Shown in pieces: positions 1 to 14,622 of a DNA stretch of 64,000 bases. The DNA is from Lagopus muta (taxonomy: Eukaryota > Chordata > Aves > Galliformes > Phasianidae). The notes beneath the pieces are model-generated. The model worked only from the letters and a program-made list of their open reading frames with translations. It was not told the origin of the DNA and did no database searches. Every line of letters starts with the position of its first letter. Positions within the stretch are counted from its first letter, which is position 1. The DNA is taken from assembly GCF_023343835.1 (NCBI RefSeq), contig NC_064443.1, forward strand, positions 9,610,001 through 9,674,000. Direction: 5' to 3'. The position numbers and the translations under genes were made by a program.

Positions 1-87
1 CAAAGTCCTGCCACACAGGCGCTTGAGCCCGGGCAACAGGTACATGTCTGCCACACACAGCACATCGTAGGCGTTTTCTGGGGACAG
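1..87 (-). CDS. ABTB1: ABTB1 coding exon 11, cut by the window edge
   Basis: After a GTTGCCAG acceptor this exon encodes 29 residues: LSPENAYDVLCVADMYLLPG, then LKRLCGRTL. Human has ELSPEAAYDVLSVADMYLLPG at this point. It covers the last helices of BTB2; the rest of the exon is to the left of base 1. Confidence 0.94.
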   Translation of the reverse strand, partial: MSPENAYDVLCVADMYLLPGLKRLCGRTL

Positions 88-3000
88 CTGGCAACAGCAA
101 AGAGGGAAATTACAGCCCAATCCTACCCACCTCTCTTGTCACCAGCAAACTGCCTTCTTAGCAGAAATTCCCTGAAACGCTTCTTGGCCCATTCTGTGAT
201 ACAGGTAGTAAGGAGAGGTAGGAGCTCAACTTGTCAAGGCTAGGTCTTCCACTCAGTCACTACAGAGGAGTTCAGAATGCTGCAGAGGCAGCTTGCCCAG
301 CACCAAGCAAGAAGTCTGGCATTCTGCAGCTTTCCCCACTAAGCACAAAGCAATGCTGAAGCACTGCTGCACGCTGGCTGCTAAGAAATGTTTTGCATGG
401 CAATAGAAGGAGGTAGCTTTTACCAGAGGTACTGAATGTTGTTCAAAGAGATGGGCTGGCAGAATAGAGCACCTTGTTCCAACAGGGGCTCTTCCTTTCA
501 TTTTCTAATTTTAGACTCCCGTTTTGTGAAAAATATGCAAAATTCCCTTAAGTTCCTTCCCCAGACTGGCTCTGTGAAATCAGTCTACACATCCTCCAGT
601 CCCCACTCTCATTTTCTTCTCTTTTGGAAACTTCTGACCTCATCAAACTAAACCTGCAAGGCCCAACTCAGCCACTGGAAAAGGGAATGAGAAATCTGAG
701 TGCAAGCACTACAGGGATCTAAGATCAAGGATCTCACAGGCAAAAGGACACAAGGACTCATCTCTGCTTCAAGCACAGCTCTCAAAGTTAGTAGTAATCT
801 CTAGCAGTTACTGTCAGGATGAGGACAGGCACAATCTAAAACAGTTCAAATCCAGCTTTGATGCACGTGGAGCCTTCAATCCATCATCAGAGCTGGATGA
901 AGAACACAGAAGGAACACATCTAGTGGCACAGGCATATATCCAAGGTCAGAAAACTGTGTGAGACCCAACTAGCTGAGAAACCAACTGTACATCAAATAC
1001 TACTGGAGTTTTGAGAGGCATTCAAACAGAACTAAATTCATGCACCAGATGCTCAAGGTTACACTGTTTGTAAATGGCCTTTAACATTTTCAGGCTCTTG
1101 AGGGAGAGAACCAGACTCCCATTTCCTTTTTGGGGATTTTTCTTCCTTCCAAGCAGTAGAGGGATAAAAAATGCCATAGGTAATGCTGGAGACACCACCT
1201 CCAGCTCCACTCAATCTCTCCCCTCTGTCTGTGCAAATACTATTTTTGTCAGCAATCTGCGTCACTAACCTGGAACTACAGCTTCTTTCTGCATAGTTCT
1301 GTTCCTGCTAATGTAAAGTGCAAACAGTGCAGGATGAGCATTTTAACAGCCAGTCTACAGAATACAGCACATCCTGGCTGTGGAAGAAGCAAGGACACTT
1401 CTATACAGAGATCAAACCACACTGGTCTAAACTGATGAACTCTACTGCAGCACAGTCCATTGCCCTGCTAACTGTTCAAATACTGCTGTCCACATCTACA
1501 TGTGGTTGCTCACTCTGACAACTGCAAAAGGCTGATTATTTCTTCCCCTACAGCTGTCCACACTGGTGTTTGGACAAGCTACTCATAGCAAATGTCTCAG
1601 CAGTATAACAACCTGCAACAGCTGTGCAGAAGGATGTAAGATGTATTAGAAGCATGTAATAGGTGCTACAGTGCCACAGTGGTGTAACAAAGCTCTTGGG
1701 GTTGTTAATCAAGTGCTGCTTTGTCCTTTTGTAAGGCTCCAGGAACCTCACAAGCTGGAGGTGTTTGAGTCAGTAGTATTGATAGCAGCAGATTTCAGCT
1801 GTTAGATCAAGGACAAACATAACAAATGTTCCTCCATAAACCCCCCTGGAGCCCAAACAAATGTTCTGATTACCACTTCTCCTTCCACCTGGAATCTTTT
1901 CTATCCTCTGTACACAGTCCTCCCTCCCACTGCAAGCACTGTCGCTACTACAGCACAGAGCAGTTGTAGTACTTGTTTGGAAAAAGAAAAGCAGAAGTGG
2001 GGTACTGATACCTGGCTGGAGAAACACTGGCTAGGGAGAACACTCAGCCTTCAAGTGTGGAACTTCAGCTACATTCCTGTTTTCCTGACCACTCTTCCTG
2101 CTACCTTTCCAACAGAATTGAACTCTGGCAGAAGAAATCATGTCTTGGTTGCACACACTAAAATCCATTTTGCACAGGAAACGTAGATAGACGCAAGACT
2201 CCTTACATTCCTACATGTTGTTATTGGTCTGTTTTCCTGCTCTAAGTGCAGACAGAGCAGCTGGGGCACCCCTTGGAAAGCAACAGCTGCTTGGGAAACA
2301 TCCTTCCTGTAAGCTGTCATGAGGAGGGCAGACAGACTGAAGAGGTGCAAAGGAAAGAGTCTTGAGGTCAGGAGCATCTTCAAAACTCTCGCACATGCTG
2401 AATACATCTCTCTCTACCGTTTATTCCTGGCTGCTGCACAGAGATGAAGAGATCAACAGAAACAAGGTCACAGCTGTGCATGCTCTCTGTACATGGCAAC
2501 TAACACAAGAGCATGACTGCTTCTTTGGAAGAAGTGACACTGACAGGTGCAGCAGGCTCTGATCACAGCCCTAATGCTAGAATGTGTTCTGGCATCTTGT
2601 AGTTAGACTTATGGAAAGCATATGCCACAAAATCAAAGCAGGAAGCTGCTTGAACAATGACATTTGCTGCACCTTCCATTAAGCTCAAAACGGTTAGGGC
2701 CATTTTGTCCTTGCTTGCAATATGGAGCACAGCAAGGCATTGGTCTCCCAGCGGAACCTTTGCCCACACAGCAGTAAGTAACAGTGGCAATAATGACTTG
2801 CTACAAATGGAAAAGTAGGCTACAATGCCAAGAGTAAATAAGTAGGAATCTCTTAACCTTTCCATCTCCAAACGTGTTCAATCTGCCATCTACTGGCAGC
2901 TCCCCACCTTATCCTACCAGAACCCAAAGGGGACATTAGTAAAGCTCTGCATTTACCACACCAAATGCAAGCTTATTTCCAAACTTCTATCATTTTGGAT

Positions 3001-6000
3001 GAAAGAGTAGGGATTTGCTTCCTGAATGTCACACACATAAATCAGCTGCTGACTGGCTCACAGCAAGGCCCATTACGTGAGCCTCCTGCAGTAGCAGAGT
3101 AGGGCAGTGGTATTCATGAAACCACCTCCAGGATGTTGTAGAAAAACACTGCAGTGCACACCTCCAGAAGTAAACAGCACAGGAGAAAACGCTCTATGAC
3201 TGGCCTCACCTCTGTGTCATCACTGTAGATATAGTAGAGGACCCGGATGAAGATATCTTCTGAGATGTTGTGGAGAGTCACCACAGGGATGCTGGGCTGC
3301 GTCTGCAGCTCCTCACTCTCACAGAAATGGTCTTCAAGAAGGGCTTTAAAATAATCACTGCGACCACAGAAAAATGCCTGGAGAAGGAAGAAGGGCAAAA
3401 CCACTAGTAACGACCTCTTCTCACTACCACAGATCTGTCAGAAGCTGCTCAAAGATACTTCTGACTCTGATTCTCCCTGTATTCTGAAGCCGCACCTCCA
3501 GTCTTTTGAGTGAGAGCTCTTCTTCCCTTTTTCCCTACTTCACTTCTAAGTTTGCCTATCCTCAGAACAAAAAAAGCTTTTGTAAACTTCACAAGTAGCA
3601 TGGGACTAGAGCAGGATATTGAGTCGAGGCTGATCTGAAAATCTATTCTTATTGCTATTTACTTGCAAACCAAACATTCCCCTGTCGAGGCACTGAACTC
3701 ACAAACCAGTACTAGGAGATTCCACAACTGTAAATGCTGTATCTGAATTCATAAATGTATCTTCTCACCTCCGCAAGAAAAGCACGATTTGCTGTTTCAT
3801 TAAATGTTTTAAATAATCATTTCCAGCTGCAGTGAGACTTCTGGTTTTCCAGCTGATGAGGCAATGCTGTTTCTGCAAAGTGCATTCAGCACTGGAAGAG
3901 TAGACTTAGGGCAAAGAAGGAAGAGAACAAATTATAGCACAAGTACCTTGTGGCATAAGAAGTTGTAATCTGCCACCCGGAAACACACATCAGGACAGCT
4001 ATTGAAGTTGTCGGTGCTGTCAAACGGCAACTCCCCGAAACCAACCTGTGAAGAGAAATCAGAAAATCCTACCTTTAACATTCCTGCTATAAACATGCTC
4101 AGGACAGTGAGTTTGGACCTCTTGGTCTCCCCAGACACAACCACCCATCTGTTCTCACACCATAGAGCACCAGAACTACTGTGAATAAAGATTTTAATGG
4201 GAAGGACTGGAGCCCAGTCCTTGCACTCCTGACAGAGCTATTCCTGGTACAACTTACAGCTGCTTCTTTCATCTATGGAAACTCCATACACCTCCAGAAA
4301 TCATTTCTGTGTTTCCTAGCAAGGCAGACAATCAAGTGGAGGTGAAGTTCATTTCATGTAGCAGGCATCATAAGCCTCCTAGAGCTTTGGACTAGCACAT
4401 TACTGTGTAGATGTACAGGTGGATGTAGTAAAGTATAGATTACATAGATGCATACACCAGCTTGAAATGGTCTGGCTACAATTACTGCTTCACTTGAATA
4501 ATATAACATTTCCAAAGCACATTTTACATTCCTCATTTGATTTCCAGCCAAAGATAGTGTTGTTGAAGTATTAATACTCTAGTGAATTATTTTAACACCA
4601 ACACACCTCCTCCCAGTCCCACATGCCAACAAAGACAGCACACACACACAAAAAATCTGTTGGCCTTATGTTATTTTAAAGTGACGCTTCCGAATGCTTT
4701 CATTTTCACCTTATTCTATGCACAGGGTAATTCAGTTGTTAAAAAAAAAAAAAAAAGAAGTTTGTATTCACAGTCATGTAACCAAGACAATTAATCTCTG
4801 GAAACAAAAGCTTCCCCCAGTTCTTGCTTTCCAGACACGTGCCCTGGCCCTGCCTGGGACAAGGAATTCAGTTTATTACCACCATCTCTCCTCCAGGAAA
4901 GTTAAATCCCAATTTTGCACCTGGGAGAATCCTGGGCCAATCATAAAGACCACTCTCCCAACTGCAAAGGACCTAAGCATCATTTCCAGCATGCCTGCCT
5001 CAACCCCACCCGAAAGCAACTTACTTGCAGCTTTATTGAGGAGCTAAATATCTCCTCTCCCCAAAACTAAACAAAGACACAGCCTGCAATACATTAAATT
5101 GGTGCTCTCGGCCAAAATTAGTTTGTATGCAATGGGGTTTCTCTCACAAAAGCTCTATAATGTTGGCAAGGCCCCACGCTGGCAAAAGCTCACACCACCA
5201 CCAAACATGCCAATCTGGCCCCATTCGCTGAGCTGCCAATCCAAAGCAACTTTTGGCAGCCTCTGCTTCCTATCAGCTGAGAGTAAGCCCACTGACATGC
5301 AAATTGGGCACATGCTGCCACAGAAATGCCATGTCTCTGCTAGGAGTCCTTCCCTTGCACCCCCCACCAGGGCATTTCCCTCCCAGAAGACACAGCAACA
5401 CATTGGGCACTGCACATTTGATCTGTTAGCTTCTTTTTATGTAGCTCTAATACAATGGCCACCTCCTGTATCAAAGATGAGACAAACTGCCCCATCTGTG
5501 ATTCCCCAGGCTGTTATTTTGCTGTTATCCATATCTCACATTTCAAGGCAATTAATAACCCCCAGGCTGGGCCCTGCAGGCACACTGTGGCAGCCCATTA
5601 CAAAAGCCAGTAGCCATGATACGACTGCACTTGTGTTTGCCCTGCTGCTATCCCCATCCTATGCTCACTGCTTCAGTGCTCTCTCCTAGAAATTCTGACA
5701 CGACAGTCATGGCTACAACTTCACAGGCAGATTACGAGCAAGCCTACAGACAGACTCTGCACAAGAAGCAACTCTTTGCAATACAAGAAGCTTAGCTTCA
5801 GATATAAACTCCCCAGCTCCTTGCACACCCCTTCTTTCCTCTCTTTTCATTCCCCAAATGCAAATCTTGAAAAGGAATCCACCCCGCTGGGACGAGCACA
5901 GGAATTTATTCATTTTGGTTTGTCTCCCAGAGGACAAAATGGCACTGGCTGGACGCCCACCTTCTAGCCTCGCCTGGTCCCCCCTCTGATACTCAGGTTT

Positions 6001-9000
6001 ACAAGGTCACTTCCAACTCCTGCCACAAAAGCAGGTTCATGCCTTTGTCACTCCTATTCAGCATGAAGGGACTTTGCAGAATTTTTCCTTTCATTCCCCT
6101 TTTACATCTCAACTACTTCAACTCTCCTCCCCTGTCACACTTGAGGAATTTCATCTCCCTTTCAGGGTCTCCCTATAGAAAAACAGTTTACTCCCCCGTC
6201 CCCATTCAGACAACCATTTTAACTCCAACTAGGCAAAGCACAGCTGCCAAAATTAAGTATATTATCCAGAGGCAAAAGCAGTCTAGCCTACAAGGTGCAA
6301 ACACCTTCACAATAACTCACCACACAGAAACATTCTCAACATTTCTTATAGCATAAGACAGCGTGAATATTTACAGCTGTTACAAATTTGCTTTTAGTGC
6401 TTAAATAGAAATGTTGCCAGAGGCATAAACACACAAAACAGCTCAGTGACAGCAATCTGTACCCTGGCCAGCAGATTATCTCAGCAAGAAGATTCAGCTG
6501 TAAATAAATTACAACACTAAACACAAAGGTTAATGAGCCAAGAAGAGATTACCAGCCCATAATCAGATGCAAGTGGACTGGATAAAAAAATCTGTCAGTA
6601 AGTCACAGTATTTCTGTTAATCTCTCTCTGACAAACAGAAAAAGTAAAGCTTAGGAATGACAGCCGTGGACATGGGTGCAGGGACTTCATTTCCAAATGT
6701 GTAAGAATGACCTTTATTCCAAAGATGACAAATTGTCACATTTTTTGTAGCCACACCGCATGTAAAATACGGATGGAAAGAAGAATGTGTTCAGGGCACA
6801 CTCTGACCCTGCTGATTTCATCTTGTGTTGGAAAATAAGACTTAAGCTAAAAGGTAACGACAAAGCAGTTGCAAAGAAGCAAAGTGCATGCAGTGCTCTG
6901 TGCTGGATCTCTAGCTCAGAGGTCACCTGGCAGACATGAGATGAAGAGCTGGATGGATAAGGCAGTGGGAGGCCACTTGGCTTTTAATGGTACTTTAACT
7001 AAATCTGACACTGCAGAATTTTACTGCAAGAAATCAGTGAAGCAGCTGTTGTGGTCAAAAAACTCTGGCTACTGACAGTTTAAAAAAATATATGTATGTA
7101 TACACACACACACACAGATATATCTCAAATGTTAATCGTTGTTTCTGTCACATAGTTCACTGCAGAACGATGGAATTGGTATTGTTGCATAGTTTCCTAC
7201 AACATTCAAATATCAAAGATGTCAGGTGTAAATTATTTATTTACAGTCAAATGGAAAGTAGTGTACATCCCAAATTCTTTTGATACAGCATCATATAAAA
7301 TCAGCAGCTCAGAGAGGCTCATCAAATTCTGATTATTACCTGAACTGCCAACAAGAAATGCTGAGTTGTACTAGAAGCCAAATACCAAATACTGTGTTCT
7401 GCAAGAGCCAGAAGACCTTTCTGCTTCCCAAAGAACACGGATATTTGTGCATGACTATTCAGCAGTCCCTGGCATTTAAGGTTAAATGCTTTGTATACTA
7501 TTCCTTGTATGGTACCAGACTCTGTAAGAACAAAGGTGTGGGATTTCTCTGTCTCAGGACAGAGATTTCTAATGCACAGAATTCACCAATTTGCAAGTGT
7601 AAGGAAGAGATAACGAGGAACAGGATGATGACCTATGTTTATATACTCGTTGTAAGTTAATGGAAAAAACAAAAAAACAAACAAAAAACCTAGAAAGAAA
7701 AACAGGAGAATCTTAGAATTTACCAGACTTGAGCAAAGCACCCACATTTGTGCCTGGCATACAAATTGTCCACTGAATGCCAATGCCCTCTTCACTTTCA
7801 CAGCTCTAACAAGACTAACGCTGCTGTAACTGCCTTCTCCCTGGTCTATGAGCATAGCAGTAAAACCACAACCCACAGAGGCGTTCAGTGCTGTAAAATG
7901 ATTATATTATTCCAAGTTTCATATTCTCCTTTCAGTTCCTATTCTGCATGAAAGAATTTAAAGGGAAATGAAAACCATAACGCTTACAGGAGTGTGCTGA
8001 AAATATTGGAGAACAGCAATCAAACAGAAAGCAATCTTTTTATTTGTGAAATGACTTAAAATGTACGTAAATTTCATTGTTCTAAAGCCCACAATCAATT
8101 TCTTAATTTCTAGAGAGGTAGCATTATGGCTTACTTGCAGGACTGCCTCCCTGTAAAGCCTGAAAGCATACAGAAAGGTATATTGAAAGCCACAAATAAA
8201 TGCAGTTATACAGGAGAGGAAGGTCACATAGAAATAATTTCTGTGTTGGTAGATGGAAATTTGATACTGAAAAGGTCCTTCCATAAAGCGTTCAGCACTC
8301 AGAGAAATTTTTCTGCCAACAGGCAATGCAAAGAATGAGGGAATATTGCAAGTAAGAATCCTTGTCCAGCAGGTTGGTCACATCTGCAGCAAACAAGTCA
8401 ATTCAGCAGAGGATGAAAAGGAAAAAGAAGAGGCAAACTTGGCTACGTCACTCAGTCATGCAACCTCTGGGCATAGCCACCAAAGATGAGTTCATATTAT
8501 TAAATTCAGTGCTTGGTATGAGAGAGAAAGAGAGAAAGAAAAAGACAGTAGACATAAAAGTAAGCTGAATCTGCTGATAGTAAAGAAAGCAACAGATTCA
8601 GGGAGAATGAAGGGCACCAATATTTAACCTGTTCTCCTATAGCTGGAAGTGAAGATCCACAGATTTGAGCGTAACTAATATACCTGACTGTATTTAAACA
8701 TAATGATCTCCAATCTCTGCTCTGTGCCAACCAGACATAGTTATGAAAAGTATATCTATTGCCAGTCAAGTTTAATTTGCTTTAGAGGAACTCATTTCTG
8801 CTAAAACCTGCTGCAGCGTGTCAGTTCCTCATAAGAAAGCTCAGCAAGCCATCTTTCTGTATGTCCCTTTGGGTAACAGTGCGTGCTGACAGCACATTCT
8901 GACATGCAAGAAGGGTGGTAGAGAAATAGAAAAAGAGTGGGGCCAACTCTCGTCCCACTGTAATCAATGGAGAAATGCCCACCAAGCACATGGCAAAAGT

Positions 9001-12000
9001 TTCATTTACCAAGATCACCGCTGGGGGGAAAAATGCAAGTGAAAGGACCAGCATCAATGGTCTCATTAAACAATTTTACAGCACTTCCAAGCAATAAAAT
9101 GCTTCAGCGTTTACAAAATCAGCTTGAAGCATTAACACCAGCAAACAAGCAGCCACTAAACTCAAATGAGGAGAATGCGATTGAACACGTGAACGCATCA
9201 CAGCCCCACAGAGATGAGAAGTAGTATAAATGCTCCCTACCCGCAGTTCTGCTGGCAGGGCGCAGTCTGCTAGAAGAGCCAGATCTTCCTGCAGCCGGCA
9301 GTTACCTGTGGGCTCAATCGTCAGCACTTTCACACAGGTCCCTGGCTTGGAAGAGACTGGAAGAGCAAAAAAAAAAAACAAACAACAAAGAGCAGAGATG
9401 CCTAAATTCCTATACAAACATTCTCTCCCAGTTAGAGAAAAGAGACTCCATGAAACATCAGTCTTATTGCTGTCTATTGCAGTAAAAGCTAAACAAGTGA
9501 CTCTTTGTAAACATGATACAGCATCCCTTGCTCCAATTGGTGCAGGGCTGGAAGGATGCAGGTCTCATCTCTCCTCAAACCTTCACCTTATCCGTGCACT
9601 AGAATATGATCTGTAACAAAACCAAAGTTGCTACAGACATATTTCAAGCCAGCTTGTTCTCTGCAACCCTTGCTATCGATTACAGTTGAAGACTGTCCTA
9701 CAGACTGCCTCTGATCCCACAAGAGCCACCCATACAATGAATTCCCCAGCTGACCACCCCTACACTGGCTGTATCACCTATGGTACAGCCCATGCCAGAG
9801 AGCATGCTGTTAAAAAGAAGCTGCCCCCAGGCCTCTCTGCTCTGCCAAGTGCTTTCACAGGTGCCATTTCAGCTATGCATCTTAACTCCACTCCTGAGAA
9901 TAAAGGAATTTATTCTTGTTTAGGTAATAAATGCACATGGGTTTGTTACCTACTCTCTACCTGTAGATCCATAGCACCATGACCCTCAAAACACTTGGAC
10001 TCAAGTGTGCCTTTGCTGTTTGCAGATATTAAATAACCACTGCTAGTACTCCCGATATACCAAATAAACCACACAGAGATGGCAATTTCATTTTTCAGGC
10101 CTAGTGCATCTTCCTGTCTTGCCCTGTGACTCAACAGGGCTGATTAAAGGGACACAATATACACACTTTCAGTTCTGTGGTCTTGCTACGACCAAAGCTG
10201 CTGGGGAGCTCACTGAAGCCAAAATTACTTCTGCTGTTTTTTTTTTAATTCAGCCTTGCTGTACACCTGCAGTCCCCCAGACTGCTGCCATGCCACACAG
10301 AAGGGTTTGCTTTCCTTGCTGCTAAAGCACAAGTCTCCAGTTTGCTCCAACATCAGCATCTCACCCACTGAACAGAGAAGGCTGGAGTCCATGCAGAAAT
10401 CACTGGGAAGATGATGCCATCACATTCAAACCCGCCATGCCTCCCCTTTGCTAGCACTGCCTCATTCAGGAAAAAAAAGCAGCCTACTGTAGCACATTTA
10501 ATCCCTTTTTCCACTGGAAACAGCAATGTAAGCTTGTAAAACTCAAGCCTTAAGAAATCTTCACTGCTTTTGAACGTTCAGCTTTGTGAGTAAGGAGAGG
10601 AACACTCCAACTTCACAGCAGCGGCAGACCAAAGTGTGTCCAGCTATTCCATTGCAACAATACAGCTGTTAGCACAGCCTTTCCTCTTTCTGGCCACCTC
10701 CTTCCTACAGTTCACTGCCTCAGGTTTGTTTTTCAAGTCATAGAATCATAGAATCACAAGGTTGGAAACGACCTACAAGATCATCCAGTCCAACCGTCTC
10801 CTCATCACCATTGCCACCACAAGCACTAAACCACATCACAGCATGCTTTGGCTGAGGACTGGGGCACTAAGACATTCAGGAGTCTCCGTGCACAGGCAGA
10901 TGGATCAGCACCAGCAACTGCAAGGTTGTGGTGAGGAATGCTTCAGAAGGAGCTACAGAGAAGCAGAGTTAACTCTCAAGGACAAAAGAATTAAGCTGCA
11001 GCATTCAACACAACTTCTGACAGGTATGATTCACTGCATTAAAACCCCTCGCAGGTGAATCACATCACCTTGAGACCTCATTTCTCCTGACATTTTGCAC
11101 AGCACTACACGAGCTGTCAGATGACTCTGGTGGGCCGTGGGCGAAACAAGACCACGATGTGCCACACAACAAGTTCTCCACCTCCTCCCTGCCGTTACTG
11201 CTGCACCCTTCAGATGAGCCACAGCCGTGTCTCAAATGGGTGGAATATCCCAGAAAGGTACTGGAAGAGGAAGGAGAACCTACCAGTACAACGCAGTCAG
11301 GTTCCATCATTGCTGAACAGAGAGCTGCTGCAGCAAGAGACAGACTGCTTTACTAGCACTGAGTGCTACTTTCAAACAGGGTAAATAAGCCAAAAAGTGA
11401 CCTGGCACCTACATAAACATAACTGAGGGCACTTTCTTGAAGAGCCCTGTCCATTTACAGACAGCATGAGGGAAAGAAATTTCTCACTGTGCAATTAGAA
11501 ATTCTTTCTGGCACAGAGAATCATTTATATTTGTGTAGTGCCCATTACAACAGTCGCCAAATCAATCAGGCTCTGCAGCACTAATGGACCGAGCGAGTTT
11601 GAAGCAGTAGTCAAGCAAAAGAGTTCTTCTCATGGGATCTACAAAGCATCTGTGCACTTCCATAGCAGCAAGGGAGACCAGTGATCTGTCTGAGAAGTGC
11701 ATCTATCAGGAGACACTTCAGACTCTGCGTCTCTCAAAATCCAAGAGCACACAGTTGGTCTCACAAACAACTTTCTCCAAAGAGAAACAAACAAAAGTGA
11801 CAGAGCAAGAAAAAGCTGTTGGCTGCAAGCAAACAGCAGGGACCAACACTTCTTGTAAAAAGTGGGAATTAAGGGTTTTCTGGAAAGGGCAACATAAACA
11901 AGGCAAGGAGCCAGGGGGAAATAACCCAGCCATGGCTGAGAAAGAAGCAATTTTGTTTTCATTTCCAGTCTAGCCTGGCTGGATAGCGCTGAACATCACC

Positions 12001-14588
12001 TATCAATTCATCAGCTGCCTTTGCTTCCACTGCTCAATATTTCCTTGCAATCTTTTGTTCCAGTTGTGCCTATATATTGGAAAAAACAGACCAAAACAAA
12101 CACCCAAACTTTTCCAGAATGGCATTACACAAATACCTGCCTTACACATCTTTTCCCAATGTCACAACAAATTATTATCATTATGATTCTGTACATTCAG
12201 TGCCTCCATATGAAGACAAGCATCACAAATTTTGCTCTGAAGATTTTTGCCCTACAGCTTGTAGAAATAACTACATAATATCTGTTTTCAAATGTATCTA
12301 CTTGTGAAGGAAGTGGATTATGGGCCTAATCTGGAAAAACCCTGTTGGAGTTCTTTCAAACACAGTTTTGCAACAGTTTTCCTTCTTACAGACACAGTGC
12401 AGGAAAATCTATAGCATTCACAAAGCTGCCTTAGGTACAACAGAAGGCCCTAGGTCAGCCTTTCCAGGGTTTTCCTAAACTGCTGTCTGTGGATGCTAAG
12501 TCTTAAGCACTTCTGAAATGCTGATTATCTACATAACAAGATTGCAGAGACTGCAATTATCTACTGGAACTGTGCAGGCTTGAATTCACATATTATATTA
12601 GGCATGTTTCAACTTTATAATACAGATGCAAGACAAGATCCTGCTCTGCAGACCTGAATCAGATGTCTGTTCCACAGAGAACACTTTGAACAGGCAGGCA
12701 GTCCTAAAGTACTAGAGGGAATAGAAATGATTTGTCAAGTGTCAGCCATGATGTGATCTCAGGTCTGCACTACTTTAAACATCTATAATTCTTGTATATT
12801 CTTCTGGAGAATATGAGACAAAAACATTTAACAGATCAATCAGCAGTTCTGTGTATTCAGACGATCCAACCTGTCATAAATAAAAAGCAAGGCTTGCACT
12901 TCCACCACTGCTATACACATATTGACTATGCCTAACGTCAGGCCAAATGAACACCTCCTACCTGACAAAGAAACCAAATGATTTGTTCTGTGTCACCCAG
13001 GAAGTTTATATCACACTTGTAAGTACAGCTTATACCTGCAACTTCCAACCACCATGAGGTGTTACTTCACCATTTTCCATTTCTCAGCCTGCAAAGAAGT
13101 CAGTACTTTTGCAGTTTGCCAACTTAACCACTAGACTTTCTAATCCTTGAGTTTCCAGTGAATGGCCTCACAAACCAGCGAATTATCCACCTTGTTTTCC
13201 TGTCACAGTTTCATATGATGTTTGAACTTACTGTATGAAGGTGGAACGGTCACCTCTAGGGTCAGTTAGACCCTTGAGGAAAAAAAAAAGCAAATGATCT
13301 GCAGCATCTCACTGGATTACTCTGATACCAAAAGACACCACAAAATAATTCTGCCACCTGATTTTTTATTTTCTAATCATGATATTCATCACCACTCCCT
13401 TTTTCCACCAATCATTTAATCAAGAAATTGCTTACACTCACTCATAGAAAGAAAGCAACAAATATGTATATTTAATTTCTACACGTGTGTTAACATCTGT
13501 GTGGCTGAGGTAACATTTACAACACAGCTTCCACAATGCAAGGACTTACAGCCAGATCTATATGAGAACAGCTGTATTGTGGTAACCTACTTGCACGTGC
13601 CTAAGGGGACACATACACATGGCAGTATCTTCCATGTGATTTGCAGATGAGGAAGTTCTTGAGGCAAAAGCATTGTGCCTATCTGTTAAGCTCTGCAACT
13701 TTAAGGGGCTGAATAATCTGAATTTGTAATTCAGAAGAAAAAGCTACAACAGCTACACACTTAGATGAAGGAAAAAGGTGCTACTGATTTATTAACTGCA
13801 AACTACATTATCTACTTGAAACAAAATTAACTTGGTGGAAGTAAAGGAGTTAAATGAGAGGACGAAAAGCAAATCAGATTTTTTTTCAGCCAGAAGGTTT
13901 TGTTACTAGGTAATTTTTTTCTTTAATGAGTAACACTGCTTTCTCCTGCTTGTGCTGTTCTGATTCTTCATGTGTCCTTTTGCTTGAATTAGGGAGATGA
14001 ATGATAAATTTCAGCTGTTGGTTTTCATGCAATAAGCTGATGTCATGATTAGATCATAAGCTCTCTGAGTTATAAAGAGCTATCAAAAAGAGGACTGAAT
14101 CATTCCATGTTGGGCACATACGTGCATCATAAACACACGTGGCCTTTCAGAGATACTTCTCTGCTCTACAAAAGCAGTGTTGTGTTTTTTTCTGCACCTC
14201 TTCTGAGCCAATTATCAAATGTTTTCCTTTGGTTAAGAGGCAGCTAAATGCAGAAACAGACTTCCAATTGTACTTTTTTTTTTTATTATCTCCTCTGGGA
14301 TTTAAATAAGGTCTCTGCTGAAAAGCACTTCCCAATATACCCTACAGTGTGCCAGTGAACGGCTGGCAACCAAAGCAAAGTCCTGCTGCCATGGCTGTTC
14401 TACTATAGTGAAAACATTCAATACAGATGATAAACATCTAGCATATGCTAGAAACCACCAGGCTACCCTACAGAGAGCACATGACTGAAAACTACTGAGC
14501 AAACACGGGAATTCCTGAAACAGAATCAGTTTCTGGAAGCCCAAAGGGCACCATGATGCATCTCATCTTCCTCTATTTCCCTCAGAGG

Positions 14589-14622
<34 letters not shown>

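Noticed and set aside
5099..5689. 196-codon plus-strand open frame in ABTB1 intron 8
   Set aside because: The frame begins at TTG rather than ATG, the translation resembles no family, and no splice or promoter support is visible. I treat the region as possible regulatory DNA instead.
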